39,642 nt of DNA from an uncultured Clostridia bacterium (GCA_947589395.1 CANQAA010000004.1:1-39642), one strand, 5' to 3'. Counted from the stretch's first letter, positions 7,509 to 17,404 are shown. Notes: generated by a model from the sequence alone, not told the origin. A program made the numbers and translations.

Positions 7509-9779
7509 TTAAAGCGCGCAAACGAGCGATATCTTGCCCTCAAGGCGCACTTTTTGCCCATATAACGCTATCTCGACAGGCTTGTCGGCGTCAAGCGTTA
7601 CGCCCTCGTGCGTGACGCGCACCGTGATGAGACTGCCACGATAATCTATCTTGAAACTGTAGCCGCTCCATCTTTCGGGAATGGAAGGCGCGAGGGACAA
7701 AACTTCCCTGTCGCTTCTCAGCCCGCCAAAACCGTACACCACGTTGAGCCACGCCGCCGCTATGGACGTCGTGTGCAGCCCCTCGCAAGTGTTGCGGTTG
7801 TAGTCGTCAAGATCGAGGCGGGTCGCAAAGCCGAAAAAGTCGCTCGCCATGCGCGATTTGCCTATCTCCGCCGCAAGTATGGAATGCACGGACGGAGAGA
7901 GCGAGGACTCGTGTATGCAACGTGGCTCGTAAAACTCGAAATTCGCCCTCTTCTGCTCCAAAGTGAAGTCTCCGCTAAAAAGAAACATGAACATCAAAAC
8001 GTCGGGCTGTTTTATCATGTCGTTGCGATATATTCTGTCGTAGCTCCAATGCGAGTACAGCGGAAAATCCGTCACCGGGATGGAGCCGACGTCGATATGC
8101 GGAAGATCAAAGTAGTTTTGATGCTGTTCGAAAAGCAGCGTTTTAGGGTCGTACAAAATGTACGTCTTTTCCATACACTCGCGCATTAGCGCGACGTCTT
8201 CGTCTGAAAAGCCCACCTTCTTGCGCGTAGCCAAAAGGGACTCGGGATATTTCGCTCCTACTTGCTCCATAGCTTCGAAGGCGAACTCAAACGTCTTTTT
8301 CGCCATAAAGTTGGTGTAGCAGTTGTGGTTTACCATCATCTGAAACTCGTCGGGCCCCATGACCGCGTAAAAGCCGAACTTGGTCCTGTCGTGATTGAAG
8401 TCTCCCCTCGACATCAAAAACTTGCAGATCTCAAGCAACATCTCAAGCCCAAAATCCCTCAAAAACTCCATATCGCCGCTCAGCAACATATAGTGCCTTA
8501 TCCCGTACGCGACGCCTGTGGAAGGCTGAAATTGCAGGCTCGCGTGTTGCCAAAGATCGCACGCCTCGTTGCCGTTGAGCGTGGCGATAGGATAGCACGC
8601 GCCCTTGCAATCGAGCTCCTCCGCCCTCTTTTTTGCGTTTGGCAGGGTGTTGTATCTGAACATAAGCAAGTCTCTTGCCGCCTTGATGTTGTTGAAAAGA
8701 TAATACGGCAAGCAATACGTCTCAGTGTCCCAAAACGCGTGACCGCTGTACGCCTCGCCGGTCAGCCCCTTTGCCCCGATATTGTTTTGCGGATCGTAGC
8801 CGTGATAGGTCTGTTGAAGTTGGAAAATGCAATAGCGTATGCCCTGCCCGTCCCGCTCGTCGCCTTCGATGACGATGTCGGCGCGCTTCCAGAAGTTTTC
8901 CCAGTAGCGCTCGAGCCGAGTCGCGGCGGCGTCGTAGCCGAGTTCGAATTGCGCCCTCACGCCCTCCGTCGCCCGCTTGAAATTTTCCTCTTCGCTTAAA
9001 GCCCGCTTGCTTGCTACGTTGAAGATATATTGCGTGAGCGTCTGCTTCCCGTCAAGCATAAAGCGGACGTCTTCGAACGCGCATTTGTCGCCTTTGCAAA
9101 AAGCCATCTTTGCGGGAGAGTCGAATTTCAAAACGCTTGCCGTCGCGACGCTCTGGCGCGTGGTCGCCGTGCGAGCGGAGATATACATTCCGCCGTCTAT
9201 CTCCCTTGCGCAAATATCCTGCCATCTGCCCTCTTTGCCCCAATGCTTCGTGCCGAAATCGAGATAGATTTTCAGTTCGATCTCTGCGGGCTCGTCGCTT
9301 TCAAAGCGTATGCGACGATACGCTCTCTCGCATTTTTCCATATCGAGAAAACGCTCAAAACACAACTTTATGCGATTGTTTTGACAATGTAAAGTGTACT
9401 TTCTTGAAAATATGCCGCTGCGCATATCCAAAACGCGTTCGAAATCGGATATGTCGTCTTTGCCAATGTCGACCCTATGCCCGTCGACATATATCTCCAT
9501 TTTGAGATAGTCGACGGCGTTGACCATGAAGTGCCCTCGCTTGATAATTCCTTTGTACGCCTGAAAATTTTCCTTTTCGGCAAGCTCGTATATGCCGTTG
9601 AAATACGAGCCCTGAAGGCTGTCTAAGGACGAGCCTTCGTCGATATATCCGCGCACGCCGCTATATTCGTTCGCAATCGAAAAGAGCGATTCCGCAACGC
9701 GGTTTTCCTCCTTGTGCAAGCCTTTTTCGACTACGCGCCAAGCGTCCGTCGAAATTATATTCTTTGCTTTCTTTGCCAT
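7509..9779 (-). CDS. GH65 family glycoside phosphorylase (copy 1)
   Basis: YSGHAFWDTETYCLPYY, VMGPDEFQMMVNHNCYTN, GLHTTSIAAAWLNVVYGFGG; SD AAGGAG. Confidence 0.9.
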   Translation of the reverse strand: MAKKAKNIISTDAWRVVEKGLHKEENRVAESLFSIANEYSGVRGYIDEGSSLDSLQGSYFNGIYELAEKENFQAYKGIIKRGHFMVNAVDYLKMEIYVDGHRVDIGKDDISDFERVLDMRSGIFSRKYTLHCQNNRIKLCFERFLDMEKCERAYRRIRFESDEPAEIELKIYLDFGTKHWGKEGRWQDICAREIDGGMYISARTATTRQSVATASVLKFDSPAKMAFCKGDKCAFEDVRFMLDGKQTLTQYIFNVASKRALSEEENFKRATEGVRAQFELGYDAAATRLERYWENFWKRADIVIEGDERDGQGIRYCIFQLQQTYHGYDPQNNIGAKGLTGEAYSGHAFWDTETYCLPYYLFNNIKAARDLLMFRYNTLPNAKKRAEELDCKGACYPIATLNGNEACDLWQHASLQFQPSTGVAYGIRHYMLLSGDMEFLRDFGLEMLLEICKFLMSRGDFNHDRTKFGFYAVMGPDEFQMMVNHNCYTNFMAKKTFEFAFEAMEQVGAKYPESLLATRKKVGFSDEDVALMRECMEKTYILYDPKTLLFEQHQNYFDLPHIDVGSIPVTDFPLYSHWSYDRIYRNDMIKQPDVLMFMFLFSGDFTLEQKRANFEFYEPRCIHESSLSPSVHSILAAEIGKSRMASDFFGFATRLDLDDYNRNTCEGLHTTSIAAAWLNVVYGFGGLRSDREVLSLAPSIPERWSGYSFKIDYRGSLITVRVTHEGVTLDADKPVEIALYGQKVRLEGKISLVCAL

Positions 9780-9785
9780 AACGCT

Positions 9786-10679
9786 TTACTCCTTTACGGC
9801 TCCCGCCGCCGAAGCGCCCATGATCTGCTTTTGGAATATGGCGAATATGAGTATCTGCGGCAATATGGAAATTGTGAGCACCATGAGCAACTTGTCCGGA
9901 CCGAAGCCCTGCACGCTACCCATCGTCGTCTTGAGGTTGAATATCTCGACCATGATGGTCATCATGTTGTTGTCTTTCAGCACAAGATACGGCAACAAAA
10001 AGTCCGACCACGCCGCCGTCATCGTGAATATCGCGACGACGCCTATTATCGGGCGGGACATCGGGACGACGATCCTGAAAAACGTGCCCCATTTGCTGCA
10101 TTTGTCCATTCTCGCCGCCTCGAACAGGGAGGGCGGAAGGGAGTCGAAATAGTTTTTGAACATCAAAAGATAATAGGCGTTTGCGCCGTAACACAGCATG
10201 AGCGGCGCATAGCTGTTGATCATGTTTAGAGCAACTATGTTTGAAAAGAGCGGCACGATCGCGGTCACGGTCGGGATCATATAGCTGAGCATGACGAGTC
10301 CGTAAAAGATCCTGTAGCCCTTTGGCTTGACGATGGAAAACGCGTACGCCAAAAGCCCGTTGAACACGACCGAGAACAGCACCGCGCCGATCGCTACGAC
10401 GATAGTGTTCAAAAAATATTTGCCGAAATCAAGCATCTGCCACACTTCGCCTATCTTTTTCAAGGAGAAGTTTTCGGGGAAGAGGCGATAGGGCACGGAG
10501 GTGAGCTCGCTTGCGTCCTTAAACGACGAAAGTATCAGCCACAGCACGGGCGTCACGGCGGTCAAAACAGCCACGACGAGAATGAACACCAAAACGAAAT
10601 ACAATATGGAATAGCCCGGTTTTTTGTAGTCGGAGTAATTCAAAATGCCGTTAGTTTTGTTTTTTAAGGCCTTAAGCAT
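9786..10679 (-). CDS. Carbohydrate ABC transporter permease (MalG-type)
   Basis: Six TM segments, EAARMDKCSKWGTFFRIVVPMSRP (EAA loop). Confidence 0.92.
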   Translation of the reverse strand: MLKALKNKTNGILNYSDYKKPGYSILYFVLVFILVVAVLTAVTPVLWLILSSFKDASELTSVPYRLFPENFSLKKIGEVWQMLDFGKYFLNTIVVAIGAVLFSVVFNGLLAYAFSIVKPKGYRIFYGLVMLSYMIPTVTAIVPLFSNIVALNMINSYAPLMLCYGANAYYLLMFKNYFDSLPPSLFEAARMDKCSKWGTFFRIVVPMSRPIIGVVAIFTMTAAWSDFLLPYLVLKDNNMMTIMVEIFNLKTTMGSVQGFGPDKLLMVLTISILPQILIFAIFQKQIMGASAAGAVKE

Positions 10680-11649
10680 TTTTCTTTTCCCTCCTTGCCT
10701 TTATCTTGTCAATCAATCTGTCGCCGTCTTTTTTGGGCATGCTGACTTTGAGATAGATTATGGTCAACAAAATGATTATCACTGACAAAAACAGACTGCA
10801 CGCCGCAGAAGCTCCCGCGTCTATCTGTCCGTTTGTGAACGCATATTGATACGCGAGCAAAAGAAGCGACACGCTCGCGCCGTCGGGGCCTCCGTCCGTC
10901 ATGACCATCGGCTCGTAAAACACCTGAAAGACCGAGATGACCTGCAAGATGAACAACAGCTTTATCGTGGGCATGATGTGAGGAAGGGTGACGTGTCTTA
11001 TCCTGCTCCACATGCCCGCGCCGTCCATTCTCGCCGCCTCATATTGGGACTGGTCTATATTTTGAAGCGCGGAAAGATATATGAGCGTCGTAGCTCCCGC
11101 GCCTCGCCAGGTCATCGTGAGCACGATGAGCGGGATCGTCAGCTTTTGATTGGACAAAAACAGGGACGCCGGAATGCCGAATGCGTCGAGCGCCTGATTG
11201 AGCACCGCGCCGGGATTGGGATCGAAAAGATACGACCACATGATGACGACCGCAATTCCGCTGACTATGGACGGAAAATATATGCCCAGCCTGAACAGCG
11301 CCTTGAAGTGCACGACTTCGCTGAGTATGAGCCCCAAAATGATCGGGATGAAAAAGCCAATCACGATTGACCAAAGCAAATACATGAACGTGTTGCGCAA
11401 CGCCTTCAAAAACAGCGGATCGGCAAAGATCATCTTGAAGTTGTCAAAGCCTGCCCAACCTATCGCCTCAAATCCGCGCGTATTTGAGAAGGCGAGCTTG
11501 ATGTTTTGCACAAGCGGAGCCCAAACGAAAAACGCGAACAGTATGAGGCTGGGCAGCATAATCAGCCACCCGCCCCAATTTTTTTTAAGAAAAGTTTTCA
11601 GCTTGTACCCAAAAGACGATCTGTCCTCGAGCAAATAGCGTGTTCTCAT
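10672..11649 (-). CDS. Carbohydrate ABC transporter permease (MalF-type)
   Basis: EAARMDGAGMWSRIRHVTLPHIMP EAA loop; start MRTRYLLEDRS chosen for the GGGAGGGG SD. Confidence 0.92.
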   Translation of the reverse strand: MRTRYLLEDRSSFGYKLKTFLKKNWGGWLIMLPSLILFAFFVWAPLVQNIKLAFSNTRGFEAIGWAGFDNFKMIFADPLFLKALRNTFMYLLWSIVIGFFIPIILGLILSEVVHFKALFRLGIYFPSIVSGIAVVIMWSYLFDPNPGAVLNQALDAFGIPASLFLSNQKLTIPLIVLTMTWRGAGATTLIYLSALQNIDQSQYEAARMDGAGMWSRIRHVTLPHIMPTIKLLFILQVISVFQVFYEPMVMTDGGPDGASVSLLLLAYQYAFTNGQIDAGASAACSLFLSVIIILLTIIYLKVSMPKKDGDRLIDKIKARREKKNA

Positions 11650-11676
11650 AGCCCCTCCCATTTTGCGGCGCAAAAA

Positions 11677-13089
11677 TCACATCTTGTCCAAAAACGTCCT
11701 TTGGAAGTTGCTGTTTTCGGTGTCGAGCAACGCCTGACAGTTCGCGTTCGAATTTGACAGGACGCTTTGGATCGCCCTGTCGAGGCAGGCGTACATATCC
11801 TGACAGAAGTTGGGCTCTTCGTCCTTTTTCATAGCGTCGATCGCGTCAAAGAAATCCTTGAAATAGTCCATATTGACGTTGACGTATTGCTGTTCGAGGG
11901 CGTTTGCGAGCTCGAGATAGTCGGAGTTGATCCAGGGCTTGATGGTGGGAATAATGGGCATGCCCTTTGCCTGCGCCGTCTGATTTCCCTCTTCCATAGC
12001 CATTTTGGAGATCTCGTCCGTCTCGGGTGATCTTCCCATATATTTCAAAAACAGCATTGCGCCTCTGACCTGCTCGTCGCTGGCGTTGGGAGCGAAGACA
12101 AAGGGAGTTCCGCCGTAGAGCGAATATCTGCTCGTGCCGTCGCCCGTAGGCATCGGGACGAACGCTATATCGTCTTTGGGGAAGTTGTAGTTTGTGACGG
12201 GCATCGCGATCGCGTCGCTGCCGGCAAACGCCATAGCGACGTTGTTTGAGCCTATCTTGCCGTACCAGTCCGCATACGAGAGGGACGCGCCGGGATAGAT
12301 GAGCTCCTCGTCCTTCATTTGCTTTATCCACTCGAGCGCCTTGACCGCGCCGGGATCGTTGAGATTTGCCTTCCATTTGCCGCCCTGTTGGACCTGCAAG
12401 TGCTCCGCGCCGAAGTTCCACGCCATATTGGTGAACTGCCAGCCGCCCTGCTTGTTTGCCGAAAGCACGACGAGCCCGTAGGTGTTGTCGCGATTTTCGC
12501 AAACTATGCGCGAGACTTCCGCTATCTCTTCAAAGGTCGTGGGATAAAGCGGCTCGTTGCTTTCGTCGTAAAGCTTATAAGAGCCGTCGTCGTTTTTGTC
12601 CAACACGCCTACTTCATACAGCATCTTCAAATTGATGAACAGACCCATGCCGTAGCCGTCGCGCGGGATGCCGTAAACTTCCCCGTCGCTTGTGAGCGCG
12701 TTGCGCATGGAGACGTCCATCTTGTCGTACCAGCCTAACTCTTTGAGCAGGGACGTGATGGGACGGATATAGCCGTTGTTGATGAGCTTTTGCGGCTCGG
12801 TGAAATACGTCTGGAACACGGTGGGCAGCGTCCTTGACATGGCGGCAGCGCTCACGGTATCCGGGCTGTAAGTGTAGGGCTGAGCGACTATCTCATATTC
12901 GGGATAATCCGCCTCGAAACGCTCTTTCCATTTTGTGAACATCGCCACGTCGCTTTTCAGCGTGGAGTCCGGCCACATGCCTATGGACACTTTGATCTTG
13001 CCGTTTTGTTTGCCGCAGCCGACGAAAATCGCCGAGAGCGAAAACGTGACGAGCACCAGGATCAGCAAGCGCGAAACGAACTTTTTCAT
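11677..13089 (-). CDS. Extracellular sugar-binding lipoprotein (family 1 SBP)
   Basis: Lipobox LSAIFVGCG, SBP_bac_1-like sequence, SD AAGGAG. Confidence 0.9.
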   Translation of the reverse strand: MKKFVSRLLILVLVTFSLSAIFVGCGKQNGKIKVSIGMWPDSTLKSDVAMFTKWKERFEADYPEYEIVAQPYTYSPDTVSAAAMSRTLPTVFQTYFTEPQKLINNGYIRPITSLLKELGWYDKMDVSMRNALTSDGEVYGIPRDGYGMGLFINLKMLYEVGVLDKNDDGSYKLYDESNEPLYPTTFEEIAEVSRIVCENRDNTYGLVVLSANKQGGWQFTNMAWNFGAEHLQVQQGGKWKANLNDPGAVKALEWIKQMKDEELIYPGASLSYADWYGKIGSNNVAMAFAGSDAIAMPVTNYNFPKDDIAFVPMPTGDGTSRYSLYGGTPFVFAPNASDEQVRGAMLFLKYMGRSPETDEISKMAMEEGNQTAQAKGMPIIPTIKPWINSDYLELANALEQQYVNVNMDYFKDFFDAIDAMKKDEEPNFCQDMYACLDRAIQSVLSNSNANCQALLDTENSNFQRTFLDKM

Positions 13090-13199
13090 AATATTCTCCT
13101 TTGGCTTTAGCGCCTAATACTTCTGAATATATTATAAATTGGCGCGCTTTCAAAAAAAACCGACTACCCTGTTAAATGGTTGAAAAAACTGCATTTATA

Positions 13200-13228
13200 T
13201 TGCCAAAAACGACGACATCTGTTATATT
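13200..13228 (+). promoter_or_regulatory. Promoter of the orphan sensor, leaderless architecture
   Basis: TTGCCA-N17-TATATT, then 6 nt to the ATG at 13235. Confidence 0.5.
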
Positions 13229-13234
13229 TTAGAT

Positions 13235-14218
13235 ATGAAAGCGTCGCTGCATTTTCCAACGCTGTTCAAGCGCATATTTTTGTGCCTGTTTTTGCCGTGC
13301 ATGCTCCTCATCCTGATCATGGTCGGGGTGTCGATCGGCGTTACGACGAGCACGACGGCGAAGACCTACGGCTCGTTGGTCAGCCAGCGCGCAAAAAGTT
13401 TTTCAAACGAGCTTGACATATATCTCAGCTCCGTCGACGCCTCGCTTTATCGCCTCTCTCACGACAGCAAAGTCGTGAGCGAATTGCTCGACGGGGGCGG
13501 TGTATCTTTGGGAGCCACTCTCAACACCACATGCGAATATTCCTTCCCCATATCCGGCATAACGCTGTACGCGCCCGACGGCAGGACGTACACGTCTTCG
13601 GGACTTGGCGGAGTCCCGTCGCTTGAAAGCCTGAAGCTCGCTCTGAGCGAATTTTTTGATAGCGACGAGCCTTCGGGACTTTTCATGCGCTTTAGCGAGC
13701 TTGCCGTCACCTACAACAACGTCTACTATCCCCCCGAAAACGGCGTTATAACGTATCTGAGGCGCATAAAGGGCGAGCAAGGGGACGTGGGATATATCGT
13801 TGCGGACATACTCCCCTCCGACCTATACGCCTCCTTTCTTGACGGAATGATCGAGGGCGGAAAAGCGTACATCACGAGCGGCGACAAATATCTCGCCGAC
13901 GACGGAAACGCCGCAGGGCGCAAAGCGGCGGAAAAATCGTATATCACGAGAAAGAGCGACTGCGCCGTCGGCGACTTCGGCGACGAGCTGTCCGTCCTTT
14001 TGATAGCCCCCAAAAAGCCCTATCGCTTGAGAGCCATGTGGATATCGCTCATCTTCGTCGCGACCGCGCTCGCTCTCACCGCCGCACTCGTCGCAGTCTC
14101 ATATAAGACGGCAAAACACGTCACAAAACGACTTGACGCACTTTACGACAGAATGGAAAATCAACAGCTCGCCCCCGAAGCGGCGAAAAAACAAAATTCC
14201 TCCGCCAAAGAGGAATAA
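13235..14218 (+). CDS. Orphan two-TM Cache-like sensor protein without a kinase domain
   Basis: TM (LFKRIFLCLFLPCMLLILIMVGVSIGV), about 230 aa extracytoplasmic region, TM (ISLIFVATALALTAALVAVSY), then a short tail and stop; no DHp/HATPase. Confidence 0.65.
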   Translation: MKASLHFPTLFKRIFLCLFLPCMLLILIMVGVSIGVTTSTTAKTYGSLVSQRAKSFSNELDIYLSSVDASLYRLSHDSKVVSELLDGGGVSLGATLNTTCEYSFPISGITLYAPDGRTYTSSGLGGVPSLESLKLALSEFFDSDEPSGLFMRFSELAVTYNNVYYPPENGVITYLRRIKGEQGDVGYIVADILPSDLYASFLDGMIEGGKAYITSGDKYLADDGNAAGRKAAEKSYITRKSDCAVGDFGDELSVLLIAPKKPYRLRAMWISLIFVATALALTAALVAVSYKTAKHVTKRLDALYDRMENQQLAPEAAKKQNSSAKEE

Positions 14219-14230
14219 AAACTACAGCAA

Positions 14231-14367
14231 TTTTCAAGAAGCGATCTTCAAACTCGTTTGCCGCGCCCAAAACGACGTTTTCAAACAAATTATAACATAT
14301 TTGGGCATTTTCAAACGTATGCGCCAATTTGCGGGAGTTTTCAAACGAAAGCCCGATCAAAGCAGTT
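14231..14367. repeat. Degenerate tandem repeat, 30-bp period, core TTTTCAAAC
   Basis: TTTTCAAAC at 14278, 14308 and 14338 (exact 30-bp spacing), degenerate copies upstream at about 14231 and 14245. Confidence 0.75.
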
Positions 14368-14378
14368 TGTTGAGCGCG

Positions 14379-16076
14379 CTATTCGGCGTCGCCCGCTCCG
14401 TCCTCAGGCAACTTTTTGACGCGTATCCTGCAAAGCGTGCCTTTTTTCGGCTCGGAAAAGATGCTGACCCCGTGATCCTCGCCGTACTCCAACTGTATGC
14501 GCTTGTGCACATTATAGACTCCGTAGCCGTGCAGCCCGTCCTCTTTTGGCAAGAGGATGTCGTCGGCGACTTCAAAGCCCACGCCGTCGTCCTCGACCTC
14601 GAACACTATGTCGTCGCCCTCTGAAAACGCGCGCACATACAGGTTTCCGCCCGTCTCGGGGAAGGCGTACTTCGTGACGTTTTCGACCATCGGCTGAAGA
14701 ATCAATTTGAGGACTTTCTCGCCCTTTATGCCCTCTTCGACCTCGAAAAATGCCGTGACGCGTCCGGGATGGCTGATCTTTTCTATTTGCAGATAGTGTT
14801 TGACGATGTTGATCTCGTCCTCGACCGTGATGAATTTGTCCCCTTTGTGCAGAGACAGCCGATAAAATCCCGCCAAGTTCAGCACGAGGGTCTCGAGCTC
14901 CGGCTGCTTTTTCATTTTGGCGATCCAGCTGATTATGTCGAGGGTGTTATACAAAAAGTGCGGATTTATTTGCATTTGCAAGGCGTCGAGCTCGAGCTTG
15001 CGTTGCTTTTCCATATCCTCGTTGTTTTGGGCGATGAGGGCGAATATCCTGTCCATGAGCATGTCGTATTGCACGCCGAGTTGGTCTATCTCGTCGTGTT
15101 TGACGTGCGGAGTCGCAGTGCCGTTTTCGATCATCTCGCCTATGTCGTCGTTGAGTCGGACTATGGGCGCGGACACGCGCTTCGTCTGCCATATGCCGAG
15201 CAAAATGAGAATGACGAACATCGCGAGAGCCACTCCGAGCAGTATGAGGTTCGAGGAGATTATCTCGCGATAAAACGTCGCGTAGTCCAGAACCGTCACG
15301 ATATAAAGCCCGAAGCCGTAGCGCAAATTGAGCTTGTCAAAGCCCTTGATCACGACGATGCTGCGCTTGCCGTCCACCTTTTTGATGGTGTAGCTCGGCA
15401 CTTTTTTCAAGTTGTACACGTCGCTATACACCGCGCTTTTTCCTATGTACGCGGGATCGAAATGCGCGATGAGATAGCCGTCCTCCCGCATGACGAAGGA
15501 ATAGCCGTCCTCGAAGACGCTGATGAGTTCGCCGATCGTCTCGCTGTTCATATAATAGAAGAAAACGCCGTCAAAGCTCGTTGAAACGTCCCTCACGCCG
15601 ATCGCGAGCGTGGGGCTGAGCTCGGAGCAATTGCCCAAAATGAGCTGATTGCGATTGGACGAGGCGGATCTCAAAAGTTCCGCGTCGATGCTGTTCTCCC
15701 CGTTCAAAAAGAAATATTCGTCGTTGATCTCGCAAGCGACGTTGACAAAATATCTCTCTCCCACGCCAACGTCGTTGAGCACCTGCTCGAACGCCTGCAC
15801 CTTTTCCTCCCGCGAGGCGGCGGGGTCGGCGATGAGATTGAGCTTTGAGATGTTGTCGCTCCCCAAAATTCGGGACTGCAAATATACGCACTCGTCAAAG
15901 ACGCCCGTCAATGTAACGTCGATGTTGCTTTGCGTGGAATATATATTTTGAACGATGTATCTGTCGAGAATGGTTGAGTTTGAAACTTGTATGACCGTAG
16001 TGAGCGCCGCAAAAACAAACAGCAGCGTCGAGGCGAAGATCAATATTATCTTTTTCGTCAAGTTTTGTTTCATCAA
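14379..16076 (-). CDS. YesM-type sensor histidine kinase
   Basis: Cache sensor, HAMP, His_kinase motif LQMQINPHFLYNTLD, HATPase VEDDGVGF...GYGVYNVHKRI. Confidence 0.93.
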   Translation of the reverse strand: MMKQNLTKKIILIFASTLLFVFAALTTVIQVSNSTILDRYIVQNIYSTQSNIDVTLTGVFDECVYLQSRILGSDNISKLNLIADPAASREEKVQAFEQVLNDVGVGERYFVNVACEINDEYFFLNGENSIDAELLRSASSNRNQLILGNCSELSPTLAIGVRDVSTSFDGVFFYYMNSETIGELISVFEDGYSFVMREDGYLIAHFDPAYIGKSAVYSDVYNLKKVPSYTIKKVDGKRSIVVIKGFDKLNLRYGFGLYIVTVLDYATFYREIISSNLILLGVALAMFVILILLGIWQTKRVSAPIVRLNDDIGEMIENGTATPHVKHDEIDQLGVQYDMLMDRIFALIAQNNEDMEKQRKLELDALQMQINPHFLYNTLDIISWIAKMKKQPELETLVLNLAGFYRLSLHKGDKFITVEDEINIVKHYLQIEKISHPGRVTAFFEVEEGIKGEKVLKLILQPMVENVTKYAFPETGGNLYVRAFSEGDDIVFEVEDDGVGFEVADDILLPKEDGLHGYGVYNVHKRIQLEYGEDHGVSIFSEPKKGTLCRIRVKKLPEDGAGDAE

Positions 16077-16111
16077 CCGTGTTCCCTGAAGGTATTTTTC
16101 AAAATGCGCGG

Positions 16112-16138
16112 TTTATATGCTTATTTTGTGCATATAAA
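16112..16138. promoter_or_regulatory. Inverted repeat between response regulator and kinase genes
   Basis: TTTATATGC-N9-GCATATAAA, perfect 9-bp arms. Confidence 0.5.
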
Positions 16139-16141
16139 AGC

Positions 16142-17332
16142 CTAATTTGCGGAAGATATGAATTCGCCCGCCGTCATCCCGGTGATCTCTTTGAACACCT
16201 GTCCGAAATATTTCACGTCCGAGTAGCCGACCATTAAAGCGACTTCGTTTATCCTGTATTTGCCCTCGAGCAAGAGCTCTTTGGCTTTTGATATCCTATA
16301 CTCCGTGAGCAAAACGTTGAAGGTCTTGCCCAAGTTTTCCTTGAGCTCGTGCATGAGGTGGGACTCGCTGACGTACAGCTCGTCCGCAACGCTTTTGACG
16401 GAGAGCTTTTTCATGTAGTCGCGCTCGATTATCGCAAGCACGTCGCGGCTCAATTTTTTGAGTTTGACGTACTGCTCGCTCATGAGGTGCACGCTGCTGA
16501 TGTGGCTGTACGGGAGGTTTTTCACGCGCTCGAGCACAGCCCGATATACCTCGCCGCGCGATTTTGCGTCGCAAAACTTGTCGCTGACAACGAGGCGGAA
16601 GCGCACGTCCCCCGTTTGTTTTGCCAAAACGTCGCTCGCAATATTTGCTATCCTTCTCTCGTCGAGTGCGGAAGTCACGCACAAAAAGTCCTTTGTCATC
16701 ACGAGGGACTGCGCCGCAGCGGGAGCGAGCGAGGCGTCAAGAGCCCTCAAAAGCCCGTCTATCGCCCCCACATTCGCCTCAGAAGCCGCGCCGTAAATTA
16801 TGCGTCCCATGTCGTACGGGCGGATGTTGACGACGGACAGTCTCTTCAAAAACTCAGGATCGTTTTCGCCGCCGAGCCATCTCAAAAATATCTGAGTGCG
16901 CAAATAGTCGCTGCTGTTTTCAAAAACGCCTATCTTTGCGCGCGCCTCGCGCTTGCTCTTCAGTTTCGAGAGGACTTCGAGCACTTTTTTGACGAGTTCG
17001 TTGTTGTCGATGGGCTTCAAAAGATAGCCGGCGACGTCGCTTTCGAGCGCGCGCCGCACATAGTCGAAATCGCGATATCCGCTGTAGATGACGACGGATA
17101 GATCCGCGCCCGCGTCAAACAGCGTTCGCGCCATATCTATGCCGTCCATGACGGGCATGCGAACGTCGGTGATGATGATGTCGGGCTTGAGTTCTTTTGC
17201 CATCATCAACCCCTGTTTGCCGTTGGCGGCCTCCCCGACAACTTCTATGTCGATGGCGTGCCAATCTATCGTGTCGCGCATGCCCATGCGCACGATATAT
17301 TCGTCGTCTACGATAAGCAATTTGTATGCCAT
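16142..17332 (-). CDS. YesN-type response regulator with AraC DNA-binding domain
   Basis: LLIVDDEYIVRMGMRD receiver, ITDVRMPVMDG, C-terminal two-HTH AraC domain (YFGQVFKEITGMTAGEF). Confidence 0.93.
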   Translation of the reverse strand: MAYKLLIVDDEYIVRMGMRDTIDWHAIDIEVVGEAANGKQGLMMAKELKPDIIITDVRMPVMDGIDMARTLFDAGADLSVVIYSGYRDFDYVRRALESDVAGYLLKPIDNNELVKKVLEVLSKLKSKREARAKIGVFENSSDYLRTQIFLRWLGGENDPEFLKRLSVVNIRPYDMGRIIYGAASEANVGAIDGLLRALDASLAPAAAQSLVMTKDFLCVTSALDERRIANIASDVLAKQTGDVRFRLVVSDKFCDAKSRGEVYRAVLERVKNLPYSHISSVHLMSEQYVKLKKLSRDVLAIIERDYMKKLSVKSVADELYVSESHLMHELKENLGKTFNVLLTEYRISKAKELLLEGKYRINEVALMVGYSDVKYFGQVFKEITGMTAGEFISSAN

Positions 17333-17338
17333 AATCTT

Positions 17339-17367
17339 ATTTTACCACAAAAATTAACTTCGTTCAA
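17339..17367 (-). promoter_or_regulatory. Promoter of yesN, leaderless architecture
   Basis: TTGAAC-N17-TAAAAT (extended TGG before the -10), then AAGATT (6 nt) to the ATG. Confidence 0.55.
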
Positions 17368-17404
17368 TATGCAGCTTTTTTGCGTTTTTGCCGTTTGTCG
17401 ACGA

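Noticed and set aside
14278-14367. Regular 30-bp spacing as a possible CRISPR array
   Set aside because: The identical core is only about 9 nt, the rest is not repeat-like, and no cas genes are in the window.
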